DNA of 64,000 nucleotides, taken from positions 519,791-583,790 of the forward strand of contig NZ_MRBK01000006.1 in NCBI RefSeq assembly GCF_001969815.1. Direction: 5' to 3'. Position 1 is the stretch's first letter. Every line of letters starts with the position of its first letter. The notes beneath the pieces were generated by a model, which was given only the letters and a program-made list of their open reading frames with translations, was not told the origin of the DNA and ran no database searches. Below, piece after piece: positions 1 to 12,242 of this stretch. This DNA comes from Bacillus swezeyi. GTDB taxonomy: Bacteria > Bacillota > Bacilli > Bacillales > Bacillaceae. Made by a program: the position numbers and the translations under genes.

Positions 1-790
1 TTTGATCATTGATCCACAGCGTCCCTTTGATCTTTTCATAGCCGTCTTCGAATACGAGCTTTGCCTTATGGCCATCAAGATCCATATCAACGTCCGTATC
101 GTTTTCTAATGCATTGACTTTTTCTGTTTTCGTCAGTTCGGTAAAATCGTTCTTCAGCTTTGCTTCCACATCATATACGCCCGGAAGATACGGCCCGAAT
201 TTTTTTTCAAAGTTTTCCTTTTGTGCTGTCATCACCTTTTCCCCATTAACAAATAGATCAGCGTCTTTATAGTTTGTCTTGATTGTTAAGTAGACGGGAG
301 CTGCATTCAGCACATAGCGTTCATAGATGAAAAAGTGCCTGCCTGACCTTTCAATTGAAACCATTTGATTTTCATTATTGTTTTTTAATGAAGAGATGAG
401 TTCCTTTTCTTCTTCCGGATGTTCTTTCAAATAAGTCATCAGCGGTTTGACGTTTTCTTCTGTTATGGTCAGATCGACATCTGATGATTGAAGCAGTTTC
501 GCTGTTTTCTTTGCATCTTCATGATCGAGCGCACTTTCAAAGTCGCTGATTAATTTTTCCTTCGATGTCAGGTCCTCGCCGGTTTTGTAGCCTGCAAACA
601 ACAAGATACAGCATGCGGCAATTGCGGCCAGCATCATTTTTCTTTTCTTTGTCATTTTGGGCTTCTGCAGCGTCTCTCGATCATTCTGTTCTTCATGAGC
701 TGATCGCCCGCCGTCAGTTCCAGTCCCGCAATGTTTACAAAACTGGGCCTTAGCCGTTAATTCACTTCCGCATTCTTTGCAAAAATTCAT
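1..790 (-). CDS. yvbJ: Zinc-ribbon membrane protein, YvbJ-like (3' end outside window)
   Basis: The gene starts at the ATG ending at 790, behind a GGAGG-type ribosome binding site, and runs off the left edge, so about 263 codons are seen. The first 25 residues hold two CxxC pairs (FCKECG and FCKHCG), a zinc ribbon. A basic stretch (KMTKKRK) and one hydrophobic helix (MMLAAIAACCILLFAGY) follow, then a long hydrophilic, presumably extracytoplasmic domain with an ESxL/DxDL TcaA-like flavour. In B. subtilis yvbJ lies close to eno, as here. Function is not established; a cell-envelope role is inference. The C-terminus cannot be judged. Confidence 0.8.
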   Translation of the reverse strand, partial: MNFCKECGSELTAKAQFCKHCGTGTDGGRSAHEEQNDRETLQKPKMTKKRKMMLAAIAACCILLFAGYKTGEDLTSKEKLISDFESALDHEDAKKTAKLLQSSDVDLTITEENVKPLMTYLKEHPEEEKELISSLKNNNENQMVSIERSGRHFFIYERYVLNAAPVYLTIKTNYKDADLFVNGEKVMTAQKENFEKKFGPYLPGVYDVEAKLKNDFTELTKTEKVNALENDTDVDMDLDGHKAKLVFEDGYEKIKGTLWINDQ

Positions 791-876
791 GACTTTCCTC
801 CTATTTTCCGAACACACACATGATTATTTTATACTATATTTATCGTAAGGAGGAATTTATTTTTTAGCCCGGCGGA

Positions 877-917
877 ACTAAAAAACCAAACGAATGCTGG
901 TCATCCATTTGGTTTGA
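877..917 (-). terminator. Rho-independent terminator of the siderophore-binding lipoprotein gene
   Basis: On the minus strand an AACCAAATG arm pairs with CATTCGTTTGGTT (one bulge) and is followed by a run of T, just past the stop codon at 928. Confidence 0.7.
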
Positions 918-927
918 TAGGGCATGA

Positions 928-1878
928 TTATTTTAAAAAGTATTTTTCGATATCATCAAGCATTAGATTCGCTGCAAGGACGCCTCCCGCTGTATTCCAG
1001 ATGGCATCACTCACTTTATGAACGTTTCCTTTTTTAGAAACGCTTAAGTTTTTGAAAAGCGGATCATTGACATAGTCTTTCTCAATAGCGCTTGCTTTGT
1101 CATCACCTGTCTCATAGGTGTAATAGAAAAGCACATCCCCGTCCATATCAGGTATCTGTTCTTTTGTGACTTCCATTTGTCCCAAATCATTGGCTTCCTG
1201 GCCTTTCGGTCTAGCAAAACCGAGCTGGTCTAAAATCGTTCCGGCGAATGACGCTTTATGGTAAATGCGGGCATCAGCATCTGTAAAGCGGACGAGTGAG
1301 ACTTTTTGTTTCACTTTGTCGCCGAGCTTGTCGTGCATGTCTTCGACTCGCTTATCAAAATCGGCGATGACTTTTTCTCCCTCATCTTTTTTATTGAGGG
1401 CTTCTGCCGACAGCATAAAGTTGTTTTTCCATTCTCCTGACAATGTTTCAGCAAAAACGGTCGGCGCAATCGCGCTTAATTTGTCGTACACTTCTTCCTG
1501 GCGCACTTTGTTTCCGATAATTAAATCCGGCTTAAGGCTGGCGATTTTTTCGATATTCGGAGCAGTCTCTGTTCCGACGTTTTCAACGCCGTCCATTTCA
1601 TCTTTGATGTGGTCATACCACGGATCTCCAAGCCATGACTGCACGGCGCCGACCGGCTTGACGCCCAGGGCAAGCACAGCTTCTGTCGCTTCATTTGTCA
1701 ATACGACCACTTTTTTCGGCGTACCTTTGATGGTTGCAGTCCCCATTGCATGTTTTACAGTATAAGAATCTTTGCCTTCGTTCTTGTCCGCAGATGTATC
1801 TGAATCTTTATTTCCGCAGGCGGCTAATAAAAGGAACAGCGCAGCAAACAGCGTAAACCATTTAAGACGTTTCATCAC
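928..1878 (-). CDS. Iron(III)-siderophore ABC transporter substrate-binding lipoprotein
   Basis: A 316-residue precursor with a lipoprotein signal peptide: KR near the start, a hydrophobic core, then the lipobox LLAAC with Cys21 as the lipidated residue. The body has the helical-backbone metal receptor pattern of FecB/FhuD/YfiY-type proteins (VVVLTNEATEAVLALGVKPVGA, SLKPDLIIGNK). It should bind ferric siderophore or ferric citrate outside the membrane and deliver it to a FecCD-type permease, which is not encoded nearby. Such orphan receptors are common in Bacillus. A Fur-type site overlaps its promoter. Substrate cannot be told from sequence; B. subtilis YfiY and YhfQ are the closest families I recall. 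Confidence 0.85.
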   Translation of the reverse strand: MMKRLKWFTLFAALFLLLAACGNKDSDTSADKNEGKDSYTVKHAMGTATIKGTPKKVVVLTNEATEAVLALGVKPVGAVQSWLGDPWYDHIKDEMDGVENVGTETAPNIEKIASLKPDLIIGNKVRQEEVYDKLSAIAPTVFAETLSGEWKNNFMLSAEALNKKDEGEKVIADFDKRVEDMHDKLGDKVKQKVSLVRFTDADARIYHKASFAGTILDQLGFARPKGQEANDLGQMEVTKEQIPDMDGDVLFYYTYETGDDKASAIEKDYVNDPLFKNLSVSKKGNVHKVSDAIWNTAGGVLAANLMLDDIEKYFLK

Positions 1879-1901
1879 ATTATGTATCTCCTTTTCTCAA
1901 G

Positions 1902-1949
1902 TGATTTTCATTATCAACTAGATTATATAATGAATCACACTAATGTCAA
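1902..1949 (-). promoter_or_regulatory. Sigma-A promoter with Fur-type box
   Basis: Minus strand: -35 TTGACA at 1949-1944, 16-nt spacer, -10 TATAAT at 1927-1922. Directly downstream, 1916-1902 reads TGATAATGAAAATCA, matching the 7-1-7 Fur consensus TGATAATNATTATCA in 12 of 14 defined positions. Iron repression of the binding protein is the inference. Confidence 0.75.
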
Positions 1950-2020
1950 TAAGAATTCCTATAAATCTTTTTTGCATAGTGCTAAAAGCCGCTTTATGAC
2001 GGGATGTGCTTTTCCATATA

Positions 2021-2056
2021 CAAAAACCATGCTTTGACATCGTCTAAAGCATGGTA
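2021..2056 (-). terminator. Terminator of the DJ-1/PfpI gene
   Basis: ACCATGCTTT and AAAGCATGGT arms with a ten-base loop, then TTTTTG on the minus strand, after the stop codon at 2070. Confidence 0.75.
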
Positions 2057-2069
2057 TTAAATTTTTAGC

Positions 2070-2702
2070 TCATTTATTGATTGAATTCATTAACTGGAAG
2101 AAGTATTCGGGTTTATGAGTCTTATTTAGATTATACCAAGAATGCAATGTATCTGGCGCAAATACGTCTAATTTTTTCAATACTTCCCTCGCAAATTCCA
2201 GGGGAGCTACTCCGGATGCAGTAACCAGATTCTCATCAGATACTGCAGATTCCATCTCATAAAATGTTTCTCCTTTATAATTAGGACAGACCGTCTTCAT
2301 ATACTCTAAGTCATTGCTTGTATGCTTTCTATCATCCAAGTATCCGCTATTCGCTAGTCCCACAGTTGCACCACAAATTGCAGCAACAATAGTGCCAAGC
2401 TTTAAAGCTTCGCCAATCTTTTTCAAGATCGCTTGATGAATATCTTCTCCCCAAGTATTCCCTCCAGGTAAAATTAAAAGATCTTTACTCTCAAGAGTAC
2501 ACTCATCAAGGGAAATATCCGGTTTTATACGCAGCCCTCCCATCGTAGTAATCATTTCTTTATTAGCTCCTACTGTAACTACTTTTAAAGGTGCTAAATC
2601 TTTTTTGAAGTATCTTCCTGAGTTTAGTTCAGCAATTAAATATCCATATTCCCAGTCTGACATTGTATTAAATACATAAAGATAAACTTTTTTTGTTTGC
2701 AT
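2070..2702 (-). CDS. DJ-1/PfpI family protein (type 1 glutamine amidotransferase-like)
   Basis: 210 residues, the usual size for the family. The nucleophile elbow AAICGATVGLA (Cys near residue 110) and the upstream LLILPGGNTW strand are typical of DJ-1/ThiJ/PfpI proteins, and NLVTASGVAPLEFAREVL is the usual C-terminal helix. Closest family I recall in B. subtilis is YdeA/YoaZ-like. Reaction unknown; members include glyoxalases, chaperones and hydratases. It is a single gene between the iron receptor and eno and looks inserted relative to B. subtilis, where yvbK occupies this place. A perfect 16-bp inverted repeat lies about 40 bp upstream of the start and may control it. Confidence 0.75.
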   Translation of the reverse strand: MQTKKVYLYVFNTMSDWEYGYLIAELNSGRYFKKDLAPLKVVTVGANKEMITTMGGLRIKPDISLDECTLESKDLLILPGGNTWGEDIHQAILKKIGEALKLGTIVAAICGATVGLANSGYLDDRKHTSNDLEYMKTVCPNYKGETFYEMESAVSDENLVTASGVAPLEFAREVLKKLDVFAPDTLHSWYNLNKTHKPEYFFQLMNSINK

Positions 2703-2742
2703 CCAATAAACACTCCAATCGCAATTGATATTCCCTATTATA

Positions 2743-2779
2743 ATTCAATACCCTGACAGCTATTGTCAGGGTATTGAAT
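2743..2779. repeat. Perfect 16-bp inverted repeat upstream of the DJ-1 gene
   Basis: ATTCAATACCCTGACA and its exact complement are separated by five bases (GCTAT). On the minus strand a TATAAT lies immediately after the right arm, so the repeat covers the expected -35 region of the DJ-1 gene. There is no T-run after it in the gene direction, which argues for an operator rather than a terminator. The regulator is unknown. Confidence 0.7.
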
Positions 2780-2926
2780 GACTTGATGAAATTTTTTTAA
2801 TTCCGACAGAACTTCAAAACCTTGAATAGATTTGCCGTAACTTAAAAGTATTTCACAATTGGTATAGTCGGATCTGTCTTCCTACTTAGAAGCATGTATC
2901 TCTTTCCTTGGGAATTTAATTACATT

Positions 2927-2966
2927 TAAAAAAGCTTGGCCGAATCAAACGGCCAAGCTCTTTTTA
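2927..2966 (-). terminator. Terminator of the glycolytic operon after eno
   Basis: AGAGCTTGGCCG pairs with CGGCCAAGCTTTTTT on the minus strand, immediately after the eno stop codon at 2970. Confidence 0.85.
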
Positions 2967-2969
2967 TGC

Positions 2970-4277
<1,308 letters not shown>

Positions 4278-4284
4278 TTAAATC

Positions 4285-6586
<2,302 letters not shown>

Positions 6587-6604
6587 TTATGCAGTGTTTT
6601 GTGC

Positions 6605-7789
6605 TTATTTATCGTTTAATGCTTTTACGCCTGGAAGTTCTTTGCCTTCCATAAATTCAAGGGAAGCTCCGCCGCCTGTTGAAATATGGCTCATTTGATC
6701 GGCAAGGCCGAACTTTTCAACCGCAGCTGCAGAGTCTCCTCCGCCGATGACAGAGTATGTATCTTTTGCCTCTGCTAAGGCTTCAGCGACCGCTCTGGTT
6801 CCTTTGGCAAACGCGTCAAGTTCAAACACGCCCATCGGTCCGTTCCAAACGACAAGCTTGCTGTTTTTGATCACATCAGCATATGTTTCTTGTGTTTTTG
6901 CTCCGATGTCAAGCGCTTCCCAGTCGCTAGGAATTTCGCTGACCGGCACCATTTTCGTATTGGCGTCGTTTGAGAAGTCGTCTGCAACAAGCACGTCTTC
7001 AGGCATGTAGAAGTTTACGCCTTTTTCTTTAGCCCGGTCCATGAAAGACTTGGCCAATTCAATTTTGTCTTCTTCCAGCAGGGATTTTCCCACTTCATGT
7101 CCAAGCGCTTTGACAAATGTGTAAGCAAGACCGCCCCCGATGATCAGGTTGTCCACTTTCTCAAGAAGACTTTCGATCACGCCGATTTTGTCTTTTACTT
7201 TTGCTCCGCCGATAATCGCTGTAAACGGACGTTCAGGATTTGACAAAGCTTTGCCGAGCACTTCAAGCTCTTTTTCCATCAGGAAGCCTGCGACAGCCGG
7301 AAGATGCTCTGCGATGCCTGCAGTTGAAGCGTGAGCCCGGTGAGCCGCTCCGAATGCGTCATTGACGTATACATCCGCAAGGTCAGCAAATGCTTTTGAA
7401 AGCTCGGAGTCATTTTTTTCTTCTCCCGGATAGAAACGGACATTTTCTAATACGAGAATGTCTCCGTCTTTCATGTCGGCGATTTGTGTTTTTACTGCAT
7501 CACCGTATGCTTCATCTGCTTTTTTCACGTCTTTGCCAAGCAGTTCGCCAAGTCTTGCGGCCACAGGAGTTAAACGGAGCTCTTCTGAAACCTGGCCTTT
7601 AGGACGGCCCAAGTGGCTTGCGAGAAGAACTTTTGCCCCCTGCTCTGTTAAATACTGAATTGTCGGAAGTGCAGCGCGGATTCTCGTATCATCCGTAACT
7701 TTCCCATCTTTCATTGGAACGTTAAAGTCAACACGGCAGAAAACAACACGGCCTTTTACATCAATGTCTTTTACTGATTTTTTGTTCAT
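6605..7789 (-). CDS. pgk: Phosphoglycerate kinase
   Basis: 394 residues. Transfers the acyl phosphate of 1,3-bisphosphoglycerate to ADP. Family signature [22 protein letters not shown] is near the N-terminus; HLGRPKG (substrate arginine and lysine), the interdomain [11 protein letters not shown] and the nucleotide-binding GGGDSAAAV near the C-terminus are all intact. It follows gapA after a 165-bp gap that holds a separate promoter and a hairpin, so pgk-tpiA-gpmI-eno can be expressed apart from cggR-gapA. Ribosome binding site AAAGGAGG. Confidence 0.98.
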   Translation of the reverse strand: MNKKSVKDIDVKGRVVFCRVDFNVPMKDGKVTDDTRIRAALPTIQYLTEQGAKVLLASHLGRPKGQVSEELRLTPVAARLGELLGKDVKKADEAYGDAVKTQIADMKDGDILVLENVRFYPGEEKNDSELSKAFADLADVYVNDAFGAAHRAHASTAGIAEHLPAVAGFLMEKELEVLGKALSNPERPFTAIIGGAKVKDKIGVIESLLEKVDNLIIGGGLAYTFVKALGHEVGKSLLEEDKIELAKSFMDRAKEKGVNFYMPEDVLVADDFSNDANTKMVPVSEIPSDWEALDIGAKTQETYADVIKNSKLVVWNGPMGVFELDAFAKGTRAVAEALAEAKDTYSVIGGGDSAAAVEKFGLADQMSHISTGGGASLEFMEGKELPGVKALNDK

Positions 7790-7853
7790 GACTCAGGAGT
7801 TCCTCCTTTAAATGAATTACAATCCTGAAAACGGAAATCCCTGATGTATATGG

Positions 7854-7926
7854 AAAAAGGGAAAGGGAGTGTGTATCCCCTTCCCTTGTCCGCTTTCATT
7901 ATAGCGTTTCTCTCTTCAAGAACCAA
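7854..7926 (-). promoter_or_regulatory. Internal pgk promoter followed at once by a terminator-like hairpin
   Basis: Minus strand: -35 TTGGTT, 17-nt spacer, -10 TATAAT at 7903-7898. The predicted start site (about 7891) is only a few bases ahead of a stem-loop, 7887-7854, made of AAGGGAAGGGG and CTCCCTTTCCCTT and ending in five T. The hairpin can attenuate read-through from gapA, while transcripts begun at this promoter would carry it as a 5' stem-loop. A constitutive pgk promoter is known in B. subtilis. Confidence 0.7.
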
Positions 7927-7954
7927 GCCTGATTCTTTTCAATCTGCTTTCGGA

Positions 7955-8962
7955 TTAAAGACCTTGTTTTGCAATGTAAGCGGCAAGGTCAACTACACGG
8001 TGAGAATATCCGCTTTCGTTGTCATACCAAGAAATCACTTTCACCATGCTGCCTTCCATAACCATTGTAGAAAGGGCATCGATTGTAGAAGAGTTAGCAT
8101 TGCCGTTGTAGTCTTTAGATACAAGCGGCTCTTCGCTGTATCCAAGAACTCCGTTTAATTCGCCTTCTGCTGCTTCTTTAAACGCTGCGTTTACTTCTTC
8201 AGCTGTTACTTCTTTGTCAAGTTCAGCAACCAGGTCAACAAGTGATACGTTTGGTGTAGGAACACGCATTGCTCCGCCGTTCAGTTTGCCTTTCAGTTCA
8301 GGAAGTACAAGGGAAACGGCTTTCGCTGCACCAGTTGTTGTAGGAATGATGCTTTCAGCTGCCGCACGCGCACGACGGTAGTCTTTGTGCGGAAGATCAA
8401 GAATTTGCTGATCGTTTGTGTAAGAGTGAACAGTTGTCATCATACCGCGTTTGATGCCGAATTTGTCGTTAAGAACTTTTGCAAACGGCGCAAGGCAGTT
8501 TGTTGTGCAAGATGCGTTAGAGATCACTTGATGGTTTGCCGCATCATATTTATCTTCGTTAACACCCATAACAATTGTGATATCTTCTTCACTTGCTGGA
8601 GCTGAGATGATGACTTTTTTCGCGCCAGCTTCCAAATGTTTAGCCGCATCCGCGCGTTTTGTGAAGAAACCAGTTGATTCAACAACGATTTCAACGCCTT
8701 GTTTTCCCCAGCTTAGTTTAGCAGGGTCGCGTTCAGCTGTTACTTCGATCGTTTGACCGTTAACAACTAGGTTGTTTCCGTCTACAGAAACCTCTGCATC
8801 CAATTTTCCGTGTACTGAATCATATTGTAATAGGTGAGCAAGCATGTTAGCGTCTGTCAAATCGTTAACTGCTACAACCTCAACTTCAGGATTTTTCAAT
8901 GCTGCGCGGAATACGTTACGTCCAATACGACCAAAACCATTAATACCGACTTTTACTGCCAT
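7955..8962 (-). CDS. gapA: Glyceraldehyde-3-phosphate dehydrogenase, glycolytic
   Basis: 335 residues. NAD-dependent oxidation and phosphorylation of glyceraldehyde 3-phosphate. Rossmann motif [17 protein letters not shown] at residues 7-21, Asp34 in AVNDLTD favouring NAD, catalytic Cys152 in SNASCTTNC, and [14 protein letters not shown] downstream. Second gene of the operon, 33 bp after its repressor gene cggR, with AAAGGAGG as ribosome binding site. In B. subtilis the cggR-gapA transcript is cleaved upstream of gapA so that gapA mRNA is far more abundant than cggR; the short spacer here is compatible, but the cleavage site was not mapped. Confidence 0.98.
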   Translation of the reverse strand: MAVKVGINGFGRIGRNVFRAALKNPEVEVVAVNDLTDANMLAHLLQYDSVHGKLDAEVSVDGNNLVVNGQTIEVTAERDPAKLSWGKQGVEIVVESTGFFTKRADAAKHLEAGAKKVIISAPASEEDITIVMGVNEDKYDAANHQVISNASCTTNCLAPFAKVLNDKFGIKRGMMTTVHSYTNDQQILDLPHKDYRRARAAAESIIPTTTGAAKAVSLVLPELKGKLNGGAMRVPTPNVSLVDLVAELDKEVTAEEVNAAFKEAAEGELNGVLGYSEEPLVSKDYNGNANSSTIDALSTMVMEGSMVKVISWYDNESGYSHRVVDLAAYIAKQGL

Positions 8963-8995
8963 GATGATTTCCTCCTTTAAGTAAATGAGAGATAT

Positions 8996-10036
8996 TTAAT
9001 ATATATTGAGGGAAGAATCTTCCCTTAATAACTGTTTTGCGGCTCCTTCATCTGTAATCAGAATCGTATTGCGGGGTTTTTTAAAGTAAGCCTCAATGGC
9101 GCCCGCTTTTGATGAGCCTCCCGCCACTGCAATAATGTTGGGGATCGAGTCAAGATCCTCCAGCTGAATGCCGACGCTGTGCACTTTGTGGATGACCTCT
9201 CCGTGACGGTCAAAATAATAGCCGAACGCCTCTGCAACAGCTTTATTTTCTTCTATCGTCTTCAAATCTTCCTCAGGTGTATTTCTTCGTTCTGCCATTG
9301 TTTTAGCATCCCCGATTCCATGAATCACCATACTGGACGATTGAATGGTCTGAAGCACTTCTTTAATAGAAGGTTCCTCAATAATAGAAGAATATGCTTC
9401 TTTGCTTAACTGGCCCGGCACAAATAACAGTTTGTATGTACCGGAAGCTTTCTCGGCCATATGGGCGCAGATCGTATTCGCCTGATTTCTGACGTTTTCA
9501 CCGAGTCCGCCTCTTGCAGGAACAAAAAGCAGCTTGCGGTTTTTCGAGTCAGGCTTCATCATTTCGGCTACGGCTTCCAGGGTCGTGCCTCCGGTAACGG
9601 CGACGATATTTTCCCCTTTAAACCTGTTTTTCATGCATGTGACAGCCGCTCTCCCCATCTCTTTTTTGACCCATGGGGAATGGTCGCTGTCTCCTGACAC
9701 AATGATGACCTGTTCGAGATTCAACCTCTCTTTTAATGTATTTTCCAAAAGGGTCAATCCTAAAACGTCCTTCATTGTATCTTCAAGGATTTTCAGCAGG
9801 TCAGATCCTTCAGGTGTCAGTGTCATGCCGGTCGTTTTGATTTCAAGGAGATTTTGCTCTTTTAAAAACTGAACCTCCGCCCTTAAAATCCGCTCGCTTA
9901 TACCGAGACTGGCGGCAAGACTTCTTCTGCCGATCGGTTCAGTCAGCCTTATGTACTGCAGAATTTCGTACCTTTTTTGCATGACATCGAGTAGATCCGG
10001 CAATAATTTTTTTTGAGCCTGTATTAGTTGATTCAT
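8996..10036 (-). CDS. cggR: Central glycolytic genes regulator CggR
   Basis: 346 residues (B. subtilis CggR is about 340). SorC/DeoR-type repressor: N-terminal winged helix (GRRSLAASLGISERILRAEVQFLKEQ, residues about 35-60) and a C-terminal sugar-phosphate-isomerase-like domain that binds fructose-1,6-bisphosphate (AVTGGTTLEAVAEMM, VPARGGLGE, AVAGGSSKAGAIEAYF). It represses its own hexacistronic operon in the absence of sugar; its operator lies upstream at 10064-10102. Six extra C-terminal residues relative to B. subtilis are the only length difference noticed. Confidence 0.96.
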   Translation of the reverse strand: MNQLIQAQKKLLPDLLDVMQKRYEILQYIRLTEPIGRRSLAASLGISERILRAEVQFLKEQNLLEIKTTGMTLTPEGSDLLKILEDTMKDVLGLTLLENTLKERLNLEQVIIVSGDSDHSPWVKKEMGRAAVTCMKNRFKGENIVAVTGGTTLEAVAEMMKPDSKNRKLLFVPARGGLGENVRNQANTICAHMAEKASGTYKLLFVPGQLSKEAYSSIIEEPSIKEVLQTIQSSSMVIHGIGDAKTMAERRNTPEEDLKTIEENKAVAEAFGYYFDRHGEVIHKVHSVGIQLEDLDSIPNIIAVAGGSSKAGAIEAYFKKPRNTILITDEGAAKQLLREDSSLNIY

Positions 10037-10063
10037 GCCAAAACGTTCCTTTCATCTCAACAT

Positions 10064-10167
10064 GGACATTTTATGTCCCGCTATGACTGAAAACGTCCCA
10101 CCTCAGCCAAAAAAAAATTGCTCCTGCTTTCATTTATTATTTTAACAGGGTTAAAATGTTTATTCAA
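10064..10167 (-). promoter_or_regulatory. cggR operon promoter and CggR operator
   Basis: Minus strand: -35 TTGAAT at 10167-10162, 17-nt spacer, -10 TAAAAT at 10144-10139. Downstream at 10102-10064 lie two direct half operators, GGGACGTTTTCAGTC and CGGGACATAAAATGTCC, separated by four bases, matching the B. subtilis CggR operator. The operator sits between start site and ribosome binding site, so CggR acts as a roadblock, as known for B. subtilis. Confidence 0.9.
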
Positions 10168-10350
10168 CTGTTAAGAAACATTTCCTCGACAATATTCGCA
10201 CAGTTGTCACACCTGGTTTTTCTATTCTAATGATGTTTCTCTCATCTTTATCTTATGCAAATGTTATCAAAAAGTGAATCCGCCATAAAAAACAGCTTGC
10301 CCGCCAACGCTTGTATTCATCGTCACAGCTGCGTTTCGGCGCTTACGAAT

Positions 10351-10455
10351 GATAAAAAAAGAACGGCGGCTAAACGTCCTGTCCGAACGCCGCCGTCATG
10401 ACATCCTGTGAAAAACAAGCAACGGCGGTTATCCAAAACACCGCCGTCAATGTCC
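10351..10455 (-). terminator. araE terminator with a second tandem GC-rich hairpin
   Basis: On the minus strand the distal hairpin (10397-10351) has GACGGCGGCGTTC and GCCGCCGTTC arms and ends in CTTTTTTT, a good terminator for araE. A related hairpin with ACGGCGGT and ACCGCCGT arms lies at 10450-10420, and both are near the words CAGGAC and CACAGGA, so they look like an imperfect tandem copy. The remaining stretch 10168-10350 shows nothing else recognisable. Confidence 0.7.
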
Positions 10456-10564
10456 TGTGTAAGTCAGGCCCTGGACTTGAAGCGTTTTCAAAAAAAGTTT
10501 TGGTTTTTATAGAGTGATGCTGTTGCCGACAGTCCTGAGAAAGCTTGACCACTTTTAAAACGTT

Positions 10565-12037
10565 TCATTTTGTCCAAAGCTTTTCGATCTCTTCCAGCGA
10601 TTTATTCTTGGTTTCAGGACAAATCGTGACAACAAACAGAAAGCAGAGAATGTTGATGACTGCAAAAATCCAGAAGGTATACGCAAGGCCTAATGAGCTG
10701 ATCATCATCGGTACAAATTGTCCGATCGCCCAGTTGGCTCCCCATAAGAAGATGGTCGCAATGCCGGCGGCGCGCGCCCGCAGGTGATTCGGGAATATTT
10801 CAGAAATCATAATCCATGTGATAGGTCCGACCGATACACAGAATGCGGCTACAAAACCCAAAATAAAGAAGACCAGCATGAATCCGTCTGTTAATTGAAA
10901 ATAAAAAGATGTACCGATTAAAATCATAAAAATAGCCATGAAGGCGGAGCCGATGGACATCAGCTTTTTACGTCCGACCTTATCAATGAGCAGAACTGCA
11001 ATCACAGTAAAAATGACTTCTACGACACCGACGACACAAGTTGTAACAAATCCGGCATTCTGTCCGAATCCCATCATTTTAAATATTTCCGGCCCGTAGT
11101 ATGTGATGGCGTTCATGCCGATGACCTGATTGAACAGCGCCAGCAAGATCCCGATGAACAGCGCCTTTCTGAGGCCCGGCTTAAAGAGCTGGGATAATGA
11201 TCCCATCTGTTCTATCTTCAATGAATTTTCAATGTTCTCTAATTCTTCTTTTGCAACAGCTTCCCCATTAATGCGTGTAAGAATCCTCAATGCTTCTTTT
11301 GTTCTTCCGGCTTTGGCCAGCCATCTCGGGCTTTCCGGCACAACCAGGAGCACAAGGAAAAAGATAACGGATGGAACCATTCCATAGGCGAGCATCCATC
11401 TCCAGCCGGTGTGTACGCCCCATTCATATGTACCGGATCGCTGGACGGCAAGATTGATAAAGTAGGTCGCGGAGATGCCCAAAATCGTAAAGAGCTGATA
11501 TAAGGAAGATAAGCTTCCGCGGATGGCAGGCGGCGCCGCTTCTGTAATGTACGTGACAGACAGTGATGAACCCATGCCGATCCCTAAACCGCCGATGATT
11601 CTTGCAATGATTAAAATCGACACGTCTTGAGAAAGGGCCGAAATGATCGCGGATATCGCAAACAACAGAGCCGCCGTCATCAAGACTTTTTTCCTTCCGA
11701 ACCGGTCGCTTAAGAAACCGGAAATTCCGACTCCTACAACGCCCCCAATCATAATGCTGGATATCACAAGGCCTTCCATAAAAGGGCTCAAGCGGTACAG
11801 ATCTTTCAGAAAACCGATTGCGCCGGATATGACTGCCGTATCATATCCATACAATAAACCGCCGAGTCCCGCCGCACACGAAATCAAAATGACAAATCCC
11901 ATTGAATGGCTTTTGGAAACTGGAACATTCGTTTCTGCCTGAGCTGGATGATTTGCCTCTCCTCCTGAGAATTTCAATAAAGCGCTTTCAATACGGGGTC
12001 TTGTTGTCCGTACATATCTTATAATCAAAGAATACAA
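10565..12037 (-). CDS. araE: Arabinose-related sugar:proton symporter AraE
   Basis: Major facilitator of the sugar porter family with 12 predicted helices; near identical to the B. subtilis AraE sequence I recall (464 residues) from SHSMGFVILISCAAGLGG on. Motifs: GYDTAVISGAI, DRFGRKK (loop 2-3), PESPRWL, DKVGRKKLMSIG (loop 8-9), PETKNKS. It imports L-arabinose, xylose and galactose. The start is unclear. The interval given (490 codons, TTG start) reaches the transcription start region and overlaps an AraR operator. The strong GGAGGAGAGG Shine-Dalgarno near 11970 is followed in frame by AAT CAT CCA, with no ATG/GTG/TTG. The first in-frame ATG is Met47 of this reading, just before helix 1. Confidence 0.9.
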   Translation of the reverse strand: MYSLIIRYVRTTRPRIESALLKFSGGEANHPAQAETNVPVSKSHSMGFVILISCAAGLGGLLYGYDTAVISGAIGFLKDLYRLSPFMEGLVISSIMIGGVVGVGISGFLSDRFGRKKVLMTAALLFAISAIISALSQDVSILIIARIIGGLGIGMGSSLSVTYITEAAPPAIRGSLSSLYQLFTILGISATYFINLAVQRSGTYEWGVHTGWRWMLAYGMVPSVIFFLVLLVVPESPRWLAKAGRTKEALRILTRINGEAVAKEELENIENSLKIEQMGSLSQLFKPGLRKALFIGILLALFNQVIGMNAITYYGPEIFKMMGFGQNAGFVTTCVVGVVEVIFTVIAVLLIDKVGRKKLMSIGSAFMAIFMILIGTSFYFQLTDGFMLVFFILGFVAAFCVSVGPITWIMISEIFPNHLRARAAGIATIFLWGANWAIGQFVPMMISSLGLAYTFWIFAVINILCFLFVVTICPETKNKSLEEIEKLWTK

Positions 12038-12090
12038 ACCTAAATTAGTACGTACAATTATAGAATAATTATATTTGTATTTTCTGTCAA
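12002..12090 (-). promoter_or_regulatory. araE promoter with two AraR operators
   Basis: Minus strand: -35 TTGACA at 12090-12085, 17-nt spacer, -10 TATTCT at 12067-12062. AraR consensus ATTTGTACGTACAAAT is matched at 12059-12044 (AATTGTACGTACTAAT) and at 12017-12002 (ATATGTACGGACAACA). Centres are 42 bp apart, like the cooperative operators of B. subtilis araE. The araR gene, divergent from araE in B. subtilis, is absent here and must be elsewhere if regulation holds. Confidence 0.85.
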
Positions 12091-12189
12091 TATTTTTATA
12101 GATTTATTGCTCTGTTATATTGAAATTTATGTGTCCACATGTAGAGGAATAGATATACTAAAATACGATCAAGGCAAATCCATTTCAAA

Positions 12190-12238
12190 ATAAAAAAAGC
12201 AATGGACGGGTTTTGCCATTCCATTGCTTTTTGATCTC
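12190..12238 (-). terminator. yvbT terminator
   Basis: AAAAAGCAATGGAATGG pairs with CCGTCCATTGCTTTTTTT on the minus strand right after the yvbT stop at 12243. Confidence 0.85.
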
Positions 12239-12242
12239 CGTT

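Noticed and set aside
2780..2890. Coding-like minus-strand stretch (SYGKSIQGFEVLSELKKFHQ) upstream of the DJ-1 gene
   Set aside because: No start codon or ribosome binding site, preceded by stops; too short to assign, may be a remnant of a lost gene.
10370..10552. 60-codon minus-strand frame after araE
   Set aside because: It runs through the tandem GC-rich hairpins, has no ribosome binding site, and its repeated composition comes from the hairpin copies.
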